From the NCBI GenBank assembly GCA_037447655.1, contig JBBHKE010002584.1:184464-248463 (forward strand): a DNA stretch of 64,000 bases. Direction: 5' to 3'. The notes under the pieces are model-generated. The model did no database searches and was not told the DNA's origin. It worked only from the letters and a program-made list of their open reading frames with translations. Numbering within the stretch: the stretch's first letter is position 1; each line of letters opens with the position of its first letter. A program made the position numbers and the translations under genes. Positions 22,077 to 32,225 of this stretch are shown piece by piece. This DNA comes from Zygnema cylindricum (lineage: Eukaryota; Streptophyta; Zygnematophyceae; Zygnematales; Zygnemataceae).

Positions 22077-22278
22077 TGCAATTCTGTGTCCTCCATTGGA
22101 CTACAGAATACAGGAAGCCTCTAGATAGTATTTAACTAACCCACTTCAAGCCAAACCACTGCTGCCCAAGAAGGCAATCTGACAATTTGACTGCACCCCT
22201 GTGTAGCCTGGACTCCCCTGAGTCCGTAGAAAAAAGAATCACTGAAAAAGGCCAACCAGGCGATTAGTTATGAGGCAG
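22077..22278 (-). repeat. Fragment of an A-type LTR, antisense, inside element C
   Basis: The segment starts TGCAATTCTGTGTCCTCC and matches the last 200 bp of the element A LTR in reverse, up to the region upstream of its ACTC/GAGT palindrome. It abuts the truncated right LTR of C without a target duplication, so it seems to be a recombination or template-switch product. Confidence 0.8.
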
Positions 22279-22842
22279 TACCTTGAATTATTCAGGTATA
22301 CTCACATTAATTTAAGTAGATGGTAAATTACGTACGGCTGGTATGCCTCCGTACATTTAGTAGTAAGCCTGAGTGTATATATTGTAGAAGTTAGTCATTT
22401 CAGGAAATAGGAACCTTTTGGACCAAAAACTGTTTATGGACATTTTTGGTTATTTTATCTGAGTAATGCTCTCAGATCTGTTGGCAGAATTATCTGAAAT
22501 TTTGCATGTGTGTTCCTCCCTTTATGTTTTACATTGCTACAGATTTTCAGGCCTGTTGTAAGCCTGCTATGTGTTTTACTTCGTTGTGAAGTTGGTCAGT
22601 TTTATCAAAGTTCTGGCAGACTGTTTTTCTGCAACTTTGACTAGATGATGTGATTACTCTGTTTATTATTTTTGTCTAAAACTTTGTAAGGTTATTCTAT
22701 AGCCTAGAAAAAATTTGTGATTGTAGTTTCAGCCTGTTTTGTTATTTCTGGAGAATTCTGTGTTGATTCAAAGTAGGCTGTTTTTGGGTAGTCTGTGGTG
22801 CTTCCGAGAAAAATCCATGGCTGAAAAAGGCTATGGACAACA
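22279..22842 (+). repeat. Right LTR of element C, 5'-truncated
   Basis: Matches the left LTR from about 19393 to its end GGACAACA. The first two-thirds of the LTR are absent. Confidence 0.85.
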
Positions 22843-22847
22843 ATGCC

Positions 22848-24420
22848 AAGCAGCTCTGGCTGTTTGTGAAAATTTTAGTCCTCTCAGATTGCAGAAATCC
22901 TATCTCATTTAGAAATGCTCTTAGCCACATAACTTCTTTTACAGTTTGCGGTTGCGGACATGTATTCCGCCTCCATGGTGGAGAGTGCCACTGTTTTCTA
23001 GAGCTTGCTCGCCCAACTAACGCTTCCATTTCCAATCTTACACAAGTAACCAGTCGTAAACTTCCTTGTGGTAAGGTCACCTCCCCAATCTGCGTCCTTC
23101 TAGGCATGGATGTTAACGTTTTCTTGTACTCCTCCCAATGTCAATGAGAAGTTTCTTGTTTCTTTCAAGTACTTCAACATCCTTTTAACTGCCATCCAAT
23201 GTTGCTTGCTTGGCCTGTGCAAGAAACGGCTTAGGATACCGATGGCGGTGGCGATGTCGAGACGCGTACAGTTCATCCCATAGATGAGGGCTCCCACAGC
23301 TTCGCGGTAGGGGCGTCTACTTGTTCCCCTTGCCCCTCTTCGAATTCCTCAACCAGCTTTTCTCCAAGTTCCAAAGGAGTGCCGACTTCCCTTGCATCTT
23401 CCATGTTAAATCTGGTGAGTAACTCACCAATATATTTTCTTTGAGTTAGATGGATTTTTCTGTTGACTCTATCTCTGATGACTTCTATGCCTAGAACATA
23501 TTTGAGTTCTCCTAGATCCTTCATCTCAAATTGACTCCTTAACATGTCTTTTACTTTGGCTATATCCTCTTTTGTTTTGCCTAGGATAATTAAATCATCT
23601 ACATAAATAGCAATGATAATGTTCATTTCAGCATTGTAATAAACAGAGTGATCTGACTCTATTTTTACAAACCCTTGACTTTGCAGGTACTCATCAATCT
23701 TGATGTTCCAAAGTCGTGGAGATTGCTTCAGTCTGTACAGTGCCTTGGACAGTTTACACATTTTGTTCAGGTTCATGGGGTCTTCGAACCCTTCGGGCTG
23801 CTCCATGTACAATTCCTCCTCCAGTTCGCCATGAAGGAATGTCGTCTTCAGATCCATCTGCTCAATTTCCAGGTGAAGGATGGCGGCCAGAACAAGTAAG
23901 GTGCGTATGGAATTATACATTACAACTGGATCGAATGTTTCTTTGTAATCAATGCCTTCTTTTTGAGTGTAACCCTCGGCTACTAGTCTTGCCTTGAAGC
24001 GATCGATGGTTCCATCAACGTTTGTTTTGATTCGAAAGGTTTATTTGCTGCAAATGGGTTTTCTTCCGTGTGGCAAGTCTTCTAATGTCCATGTTTTGTT
24101 TTGCAAAATGGACGCCATTTCCTCATTAACTACGGCCTTCCATTTTTCCCCATCCTCACCGTTCAGTGCTTGGTGGAGAGTTAAACGCTCTTCGGCTTGA
24201 GCCATTCCGACGAATTTTTTCCTTAGAGCGCTTGTGGTATCATACCACTCTTCGAACTTTGTTGGAGGTTTTCTGGCCTTGCTGGTGCTAGCCCTTCCTG
24301 TGGGCACCGAGGTAGGGTTTTCCACTACGGCCTTTTTCTTATGTTCTTTTGCTTTAGCTACAGTCACTTTGTCCATTTCTTTAGTTGCAGCAACCACTTT
24401 CTCATCGATTTGACTCTCGC
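22848..24420 (-). pseudogene. pol: Reverse transcriptase and RNase H (N-terminal part) of element B
   Basis: Reading the minus strand, the RT motifs are QMDLKTTFLHGELEEELYMEQPEGF, LYRLKQSPRLWN, YVDDLIILGK (around 23590-23612) and FEMKDLGELKYVLGIEVIRDR. RNase H follows (MNCTRLDIATAIGILSRFL) and breaks off at 22848 where C is inserted. There are frame breaks near 23273-23297, 23920-24041 and 24457. Confidence 0.88.
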
Positions 24421-24942
24421 TGATATGTTCTTGTGCACGCGGTGAATCTTCAATTTAAGTATCAAGAGCGTTAGATTCACCAAGAGATTCGTTTGATGTA
24501 GTCGCCTCCTTTTCGGCAGACTCGTAGTCGCTTGGTGACCAGTCGTCAAACGAAGGGGAGTAATTTTTCCCTTCCTTTCTCCCACTGTTGCCATGCATCT
24601 CGTTCCTTGCAAGTGTTTCTCTTTCAGCAAATTTCACATTTCTGCTTATTATGATGGTCCGAGATTCTGTGTTGGAGATTCTGTGTTGGAGATTCTGTAA
24701 GCTGTTTTGCTTTCTTCGTAACCTATAAATATTCCTTCTTTTGCTTTGGGGGGCAATTTTCCTCCTTTGTTTGCATGGTCATGAACGTATGCTCGGCTTC
24801 CAAACACTTTCACGTGAGAAATGGTTGGTCAGAATCCATGCCATTTCTCAAACGGGGTTGCATTCTCTAACGCAGATGTTGGACACCTATTGCGCAAGTA
24901 CACTGCTGTACACATGGCTTCTCCCCAAAATTCAGAGCCGAT

Positions 24943-26908
24943 TTAATGGGTAGCTATCATGCTAAGTGACATTTCGTTGAGTGTTTGGTTCATCCACTCG
25001 GCAACACCATTTTGCTGAGGCGTACTTGGAGCCGTCAGCTGATGCTCGATTCCTTCAGAGGTAAACAAGCTCTTAAATTCCGAGGATAAGTATTCTCCCC
25101 CATTGTCGCTTGTCAAGCCAATGATAGACTTTCCATGTTTCTTTTCAGCCATAGCCTTGTATTGCTTGAAACATTCGAATACCTCACTTTTTTGCTGAAG
25201 CAGGTAGATCTGAGTCATTCTTGAGTAATCGTCTATGAAAGTAACGGCGAATCTTTTTCCACTGCATGATTTGACCTTCGTCATTCCCCACACATCTGAG
25301 TGGACAAGCTCCAGTGGCTGAGTAGCTTGTCTTCCTCCCTCTTTGGGAAAAGGAAGACGATGCGATTTACCCAATTCGCAGCCAGGACATGGATCTGGTG
25401 AGTCTGTCACATTGTTGAGTCCTAGTCCATGAACTAGTTGGCCTTTAACTAGCTTTCTCATGTTGTTTGTGTGGAGATGTCCTAGCCTACGATGCCACAG
25501 CATTTGGTTAAAGCTGGGCATGTTACGACCTTGCTCAGTCTTGATTGGCATCTCAGTCTTCTCATCTGACGCTTCTAGTTTTTCTCCATTCACAAATTGC
25601 AGGTTAGGTGAATTTCCCTCGCTTGATTTGGGAAGAACCGCACTTGCTGCAAGTGCAACACCTCTAGGTTTTGGATTGCACTTCAGACGGTAGGTTATGT
25701 CTATCATTTGTTCACCTTCTGCAATTATGACTCTGTCACGCATGAGTTTCATTTTTCCATGCTTTTGCCAAACTGGTGTGATGCCATTGTCCTCAGCTTG
25801 AAGAATAGAGTATAAATTTCTTTTTAAAGAGGGAACATAGAGCACGTTTTTGATGATATGTGATTGGATTCGGCCATCAACTAACGCCTCTATTTTGATG
25901 TCTCCTTTTCCTAAAGCATGTGCGCTATGGTTTTCTCCCATGAAGATCCGCGATGGAGCGATTTCACGAAAGTTGGAAAACCACTCTCTCGTAAAACACT
26001 TGTGTTCAGACGCACTAGTGTCCACCATCCAGTGGTCGTTGCTGGTCGTGATGGAGGACGCCATCATTGCTTGTGAGGGGACGATCTCCTTCCCCTTTCC
26101 CTTCCCCTTTTTCCATTTTGTCTCGTCTACTTTCCCATGTAATTTGTCATAGGAATACTTTCGGCAAACCCTGATGAAATGACCCGCTTTATCGCAATAA
26201 AAACATTTTCTGTCTGTTTTCTTGTCGCGATTTTGATACTTCCTCTCTTTGTTTCCATGTTTGCTTGCAACGTACGCGGAGCTTTCGGCAATGGACTCAC
26301 GGCTTGTGGTGATTTTGGTGTTGAACTCGTCTTTGAGGAGTGCCTCAACAACCTCATTCCACTTCCATGAGTTTACATCTTTCTGGTCCAACCCGGTGAG
26401 AATGGGTTTGTATTCCACCGGGAGGGAAAGCATGAGGAGGGTGATCTTCGTGTCATTGGGAAGGTTGAAGCCGACGGCATCTGCTTCGGCCAACAAATTG
26501 GCATAATGGGAGGTATAAGCCTCCATTGACATTCCATCTTGATAGATAGTTGTCATTAGCGTCTTCCCCAACTTGATACGAGCTGTCATCCGTGAAAGCT
26601 TGTGCGTAGTCCCCAGAGATGCCCATATCTCAGATGATGTCTTGAGTCTTGTAACATTTCGTAGCTGGTTGTCCGCTAATCCCCTTATCTGAATATTCTT
26701 GCCACGGATTTCTCTCACGTCCCAATCGCTGATTCTCTTTTTCTCTGCATCTGTTGGGTTTGCAAAATCTGCAGCAGTGGGACGTGCCTCGATTTCGAGT
26801 ACGATTGCAAGACAGTTTTTCTCCTTTAGAGCGGCCTCCGCCCTACACCTCCATAACTGATAGTTAGCGCCTTCGAACTTGTCTAGTGAGCCAGGTGGGC
26901 CCGTAACC
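24943..26908 (-). pseudogene. gag-pol: Gag, protease and integrase of element B
   Basis: A 591-codon open stretch (26718 to 24943) holds most of Gag, a CCHC knuckle CFYCDKAGHFIRVC (near 26170-26211), protease with DTSAS in place of D(S/T)GAS, the integrase zinc region (HRRLGHLH...CPGCELGK), FIDDYSRMTQIY and TSDNGGEYLSSEF. Upstream, to 26908, the frame reads VTGPPGSLDKFEGANYQLW from the PBS. The Gly to Ser change in the protease would probably kill it. The integrase C-terminus is lost at a stop at 24943. Confidence 0.88.
26894..26908 (-). promoter_or_regulatory. Primer-binding site of element B
   Basis: The minus strand reads GGTTACGGGCCCACC, one base from the canonical half-tRNA-Met site of element A, directly next to the 5' LTR end. 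Confidence 0.8.
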
Positions 26909-27480
26909 TGTTAACGGGGTCGGCCATTACGAGCGACAAAGATAAATCTGAGCGCCTGAGACTTCCGACTCCGGAGCAGAATAACACAAGGCTCAGATAA
27001 AACAAGTGACAAGGCAGTTTGATCAGAATTTAGAGTGTGTAGAGATAAGACAGACACAAATAGTTTTAGACAGATTTGTATATTCCCATTATAAAGAAGT
27101 AGGAATACAATTTAATTGTAAACAAAATGGACAGATTGCCCCTATCAATAAAGCTGGTCGCCTGTTCTGTCTTTTTCTCTTCTTTGAATGATGTTTGTCT
27201 TCTTCGAAGCACACGACTAAATAGCCTAGAGCTAACACACTTCCTAAGTGGCGGTTCAATCACAATCTGCCACGTGTAAAATGTCCACCGCACAATAAGA
27301 CGTGGGGGACAGCTGCATGTTCAGAAAAAACTGCAAACTGAAAACTGACAAAATCCCGCTACGATTCCCCTCCCAAAAATATCGCCTATACTAAGCAAGC
27401 CGATTCGTCTATCAAACACAAACGATACGATGCAAATCGGTGTACCGGAGAATCGCCCGAAATCGCACCAAAAACTAACA
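26909..27480 (-). repeat. 5' LTR of element B
   Basis: Pairs with 17176-17738. A CACGTGT G-box-like word lies at about 27271. Relative to the 3' copy, one base is missing just before the PBS (CCGTTAACA against CCGCGTATCA), which breaks the LTR-borne Gag start. Confidence 0.93.
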
Positions 27481-27802
27481 TTTATAACAGACTCAATGAT
27501 TACCGAGCCCTCTAAAGTCAAATGACCGTACTTTTTGATAGCGACTCCTGTGGGTTTTGCCGGCCGGTGGCCGTCGGCCTGAGTACCAGGCGTACGGACG
27601 GCGCAACTTAATTTTTCAAATGTGTGTTTCCGGGAAACTACATCGAGACCGTCAATCCGGCAAACATTATTATTTTTCGCACGTGCTAACGAGCCAATGA
27701 AAAACGCCGAAATGCTGCATAAAACGTACGACTTCATTCCTTCAAATTCCAAACTCTTCCAAAGAAGAAATCATCTCCTCCTCTTTCAAAATCTTCCTCA
27801 CA

Positions 27803-29140
27803 ATGGCGACTGTCACATACCTCCCTCTCCTCTTCTCTGCCCTCTCTCTCCTATTTATTCTTCCCGCACGTGCGCAGAATGTTCGCAAACTATTGGCTGC
27901 CACGTGTCCCACAAATCCGACGTCTCTTTGCGATTTTCGCTTTTCCGGCTTTCCTCATTCTATACCCTCCTTCAGGTGGGTTATTTTTCTGTACGGATTG
28001 TTCTAAAGGAGAAGATACAATTACTAAAACGACAAATGTCGCAGAAATTAATGTTGAACTTCTCCATTTCTTAAAACATGAATATACCATTAATTTTAAG
28101 TTCTCCAGCTTCCGTCAAATTCATTTGCTCACAGCCGCATGTACGGAATGCTGATGAATAAAATGTACCCCAGGGTGAAATAATTTTGCTGATCCTACAA
28201 TGACGTGGCATCTAATGACGTGTCGCAGCCTGAGCGGTCCGGATAATGTGGCCGTCAGTTCGGGCGTGGTGGAGCGCATCAACAAAACGTTCGTCCAGAT
28301 TCCGACGACCAAAGGCACCACACTAATTGCGGGGGGACTCAAAGGCACGCCGCGGACCTACGGGGATCAGTTCTTTTTCACGGGCAGCCCGGCGAAACTT
28401 TTCTACAAAACTTTCAATAACGTATGTACCATTTTGTTTAATAGGTGAAAATGTGCGAAAACAATTGGGAGGGCTAAATGTCAATCAATACTTTCCCCGC
28501 ATTGTATGGGGTAGCTATACATATAGCAATTCCAATAGCTTTCTTTCATTTTAATTTTTGTATATATGTACATTGACTAATTTGACTACTTACCTTACCT
28601 CCCACTACTAATTTGTCTACTTTAGGAGGTAAAGTCCACAATAATTCATGATTTACTACTTAACAAACTTTGTACTAATAAAGAGAAGATTCAAGACTTC
28701 GTCTATATCATGGAGCACATGAACATTGGCAAGATTTCTTGTCAAAACATCATAGAAGAGTGTAAACGAATTGTGTTGTTATTTTTATTGGTTCATCCTT
28801 CTTGTTGTATTGAACAATTGATCACCTTAAAGTACACCAATAAGACAAAAATACAAGTTGAAAAAGGCAATTGTAGGTTGAACTAGAGAAAATGTCTGTC
28901 TGACAAGACGATAGGAAATAGATAGATTCTGAGCAGGACTTTTTCAGTTAACCTTTTCCGTCCCTTTTTGTCTTCTTGTGCTTCGTACAGATCAACAAGA
29001 CTCTTTTGGTCGGCGGTTGTTTCCGTTCCGATTTCCTTGGAGTTCAAATTTTTAACGGAAAAGTAAACTTAAATCCCAACGATGGAAATACCAAGTATCC
29101 GGAAGCTCGAAGATGCATTATTTTTAAAGTGAAAAAGTAA
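27803..29140 (+). CDS. Secreted 171-residue protein of unknown family, three exons
   Basis: Exons 27803-27975, 28229-28421 and 28991-29140 join with GT-AG introns in phases 2 and 0 and give an open frame from ATG to TAA. Residues 1-25 form a signal peptide (MATVTYLPLLFSALSLLFIL, then ARAQ as a cleavage-like site). The mature part has two NKT glycosylation sequons, a GTTLIAGGLKGTP segment, LLVGGCF in exon 3 and four cysteines, suggesting an extracellular beta-rich domain. I do not recognise the family. The exon 2 GC content and coding character are clear. The gene lies 320 bp beyond element B's insertion site, so B sits in its promoter region. Exon 1's donor (CAGGTGGGT) is strong. Confidence 0.7.
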
Positions 29141-29577
29141 AATTGAGTTATTTAAGGAGTTTTTAGAGTATTTAAGAACATATTGTAATATTTTGAGTAA
29201 TATTTGATCTAGATATTTTGAGTGATCTAGAAATCCGTAAAGGGATTCAGTAGTGTGTACTTTTTTTTTCATTAAGTGGTCCAATGAAAGCTTGGAAGTG
29301 GTAGATAACATATTCTAAATTTTTGTTTCTTTTGACAACGTTTTATCCAGTTTTGTTTTCTTATGTTGTGATTCTATTAAGAGCCACAATATAATTTTAG
29401 AAAAAAAAATGTATCCATTTTTGTTTTTTTTTTTGTGAAAGTTGAATAGGGCGTGATATTGGGGAACTTTCTAAACATTCAATCCTTTTTGTATCAATTG
29501 TCAGTTACTACCTATTGTAGTTTTCTATGAAAATCCATTATCCATTTCTGTGTGGAAGATTTTACTCAGGTCTTCTC

Positions 29578-29640
29578 AAAGATAAACCGTGATGCGTCTC
29601 GAGTAATCAAAGATAAACTGTGATGCATCTCGAGTAATCG
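29578..29640 (+). repeat. 31-bp direct tandem duplication
   Basis: AAAGATAAAC(C/T)GTGATGC followed by TCTCGAGTAATC occurs twice back to back with two differences. Confidence 0.85.
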
Positions 29641-29676
29641 TCTTCAGTCAAAGTCAGCATATATCTTTATCCCCCC

Positions 29677-30060
29677 TTAGAGGGCATTCTGGTCGCCCCA
29701 AAATACCTCAAAGTGGATAAGTTCAAGAAAAATTTTAACTCTATGTCTGGTCTTAGATGGAAAAGAAAGCTTGTGAATTTCCCCTAAAGCACACCCATTA
29801 CATACATTGTTAGTTAATTTGTCCTTTACCTTTATCCTTTCAACGATGTTTTTATATTTCATAGTGTATGTGTCAGCCATGTATGCCACAGATTGTGATA
29901 GAACACCGGTATAATAAAAAAATCTTTTCAACTACATCATTGACTAAGTCTAGCCTTAACATGTGGTTTCCACCTCAAGTACCAACGGTTGCTATTGTGC
30001 CATTTTTGCTGACACTGACAAAAAAAAATACCATTTTGTTTTTAATAGAGAGGTGAATAA
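29677..30060 (-). pseudogene. Copia protease-integrase relic (I-like)
   Basis: The minus strand reads VSKNGTIATVGT..GGNHMLRLDLVND, then after a gap CNGCALGEIHKLSFPSKTRHRV and LELIHFEVFWG. These match element I's SKNGKIAAEG...RLSLAND and CDSCAMGKIHKLP. No LTR is visible. It is old and heavily mutated. Confidence 0.7.
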
Positions 30061-31705
30061 GAGATTCTTTTAAATTTTAGTGCAAAGAGTACGTGACAAA
30101 ACACTCATTTGTAATTGAATCCGTTACATCTCATGTGGAGTTTGACTCACCTAGTAGGATTAGACTCGACAATCGCTTCTTTTCTGAAAAAGATATTGGT
30201 ATGGCTTGTAGGCTAAAAATTCTCAAAGAGATGTATTCCGTTGAACCATGTGAGTAAAATCTCCAGTGTCCACCCTTCCTAAACAATATCTTGGGTTGCA
30301 TGACACATTACTATGTGGTATGCTTCCACGTCCTTAAAAAAAAACGCTGATGTTTTTTTTCGCTTCGCTCAAAATACCAAAGGCTTTCTTAAATGCATGG
30401 AAGAGACCCTATCGTCATTACATCCACCTCGAAACACTCATGTTGCCAGAGCCTGCTTATTGGCATCGCACGTGTGAAAAACATTGCCGATGTTGTCACG
30501 TTAATATCAACTTAGAGTTTTCCTTTTGGGCTCTATTGTACATTTACATGGGCCCTCGATCCCCACCACTTGAAACTGAGTATTGGAGGCTTGCATTTTT
30601 TGACTACCTTATGGCTTGCATTTTTTGACTACCTTAAATTGACTCCTGAGTTTATTATAGAGCAAGGGATAAGTGTAAAACTATCATTAGTAATTTCTAA
30701 TATTCAATTCAAATTACGTTGGCTGATTTCTTGCATTTTATTTTTCAACTTATGATCCTCTTCTGCGAAATAAAACCCCATATAACATGAATGGAATACA
30801 AAAACTTACAATTGTCGAATAATTAATCAATTGATATCCAATTTTCAACGATTGTATACAATTTTTTAAAATTACAAAAAACTTAACAGTTTATGTCAAA
30901 TCTAGGTGTTTCGTGTCTAAATGTATATTAATATCAGATATTGGATCATCGAATACACTCATGCTCAGTTCCAACAGTGGAGTTTTATCCAATAGATTTT
31001 TATTTTGTGTACACTAATTTTGAATGCATGTGTGAGAATGTCAAAGCTTTTGGCTGGTCTTTGATATTTTTTTTCTACTTTTAGATACTTGTGCTTTTTC
31101 AAAGGATTTCCCTTTTTATTTGTCAAGGTGTAGGACTTGGTTCGGTTTATGACAGATTTTATAAAACAATGTAATTTGGTCCTTGCATACATGTTAAATT
31201 ATTATTTTTTTTTACTAAGATTGGATATTTATATTAACAATAAAATTCTTTGAACTAGAAAAACAGAAAAATGTGTGCAACCGCTGTCTGGTAATTGCGT
31301 CTTGTATGCGTGTTATATGTGTTTTTCGGGTACAATACAAATGTAATATGAGGTTTACCAGATTTAGCGTTTGCACACTTTTTTGCAATTTTGACCAATT
31401 AATAGGAAACATTTTTGGATACCCACAAAAATGATAATTAGCCTCCGATAACAAACTGGCACAAATGTCTATAATGTTGTATGTCATTTATCTACGGTCA
31501 GTTTATATGGGGAAGGTAAAAAATAATCAGAAAAAAGGAAAATACATCCCTAACATACAGAGAAAGTCATTGGCCGAGAGTAAAAAAGATGAAAAAAATA
31601 TTTTCTGTTCAAAATAAGAAATTAAAAAAGAGATAACATTTTGCATTACCTACTAATCATGATAATCGACATTGCAAAAGTAATTAAATTACAATCCGTA
31701 CAACG
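30061..31705. other. AT-rich interval without recognisable genes
   Basis: A short direct repeat GCTTGCATTTTTTGACTACCTTA occurs twice near 30590-30645. Otherwise I see only AT-rich sequence with short frames lacking domains. Confidence 0.4.
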
Positions 31706-32193
31706 TATAGGAGTAGGATTATTGGACGCCATGATAAAAGACAAAAATAGTCAAAGCATTTGGAATTGTGTGATCGAGTGATGATTTCATTATGAGACGA
31801 GATCTTTTTATACAAAGTGACAAAATGCTAATTACTGTGGATAATACTATACTACGCTTACACAAAGTGGATTTGGGCGGCTACACAAAGACCAAATCTA
31901 TTAGCCGAAGTTGACCAACGAAAAGAAAAGGAAAGAATAAGACCAAACGTACGATTACTAGACTGCACTTGAATAAGTGGAGTACGGTCATGTTCACGTA
32001 GGACAAGAGAGACTTAAGTGGACGATACCGCACTTGAATAAGTGGAGTACGGTCATGTTGACTTAGGACACAAGAGACTAAGTGGACGACGAACTAGTAA
32101 GTAGAGTACGGTCGAGTATACTTAGGACAAAACTAACTAAAGTGGACGTACTTATTCAGGAGAAAAAAACATAACGTGGAAATACCCTCAACA
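31706..32193 (-). repeat. 3' LTR of element H, with internal subrepeats
   Basis: On the minus strand it begins TGTTGAGGGTATTTCC and ends CTCCTATA. It contains about three copies of a 60-70-bp unit (GCACTTGAATAAGTGGAGTACGG..., 31964-32140) near its 5' side. Confidence 0.88.
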
Positions 32194-32204
32194 CCCCCCC
32201 TCAA
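32194..32204 (-). promoter_or_regulatory. Polypurine tract of element H
   Basis: The minus strand TTGAGGGGGGG directly precedes the LTR start TGTTGAGGG. Confidence 0.85.
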
Positions 32205-32225
32205 GCTAAAACTACAAAGATGAAT

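Larger units (their letters stand above)
18478..22842 (+). mobile_element. Element C, non-coding LTR element inside element B
   Basis: ATGCC flanks it on both sides (18473-18477 and 22843-22847). It begins TGTTGTTTTGAAATG and ends GGACAACA. A left LTR of 1,479 bp (18478-19956, including a MITE) and a 5'-truncated right LTR (22279-22842) enclose about 2.3 kb without any Gag or Pol sequence. No PBS is recognisable after the left LTR. The orientation is assumed from the TG/CA ends only. It is best described as a non-autonomous (LARD-like) element. Confidence 0.85.
17176..27480 (-). mobile_element. Copia element B, full length, interrupted by element C
   Basis: LTRs at 17176-17738 and 26909-27480 face the same way, and the outermost flanks are both TTTAT (17171-17175 and 27481-27485), a five-base target duplication. 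The internal region encodes Gag to RNase H on the minus strand. The RNase H domain is split by element C (18478-22842). This makes B older than C. Confidence 0.93.

Noticed and set aside
28991-29140. Exon 3 of the secreted protein (LLVGGCF) as a PC-esterase GDS exon
   Set aside because: Phase differs (0 instead of 2), there is no GD pair, and the frame closes naturally with TAA 50 codons later.
29069-29311. Minus-strand 80-codon frame opposite exon 3 and its 3' flank
   Set aside because: AT-rich shadow frame. The plus-strand exon has proper splice support.
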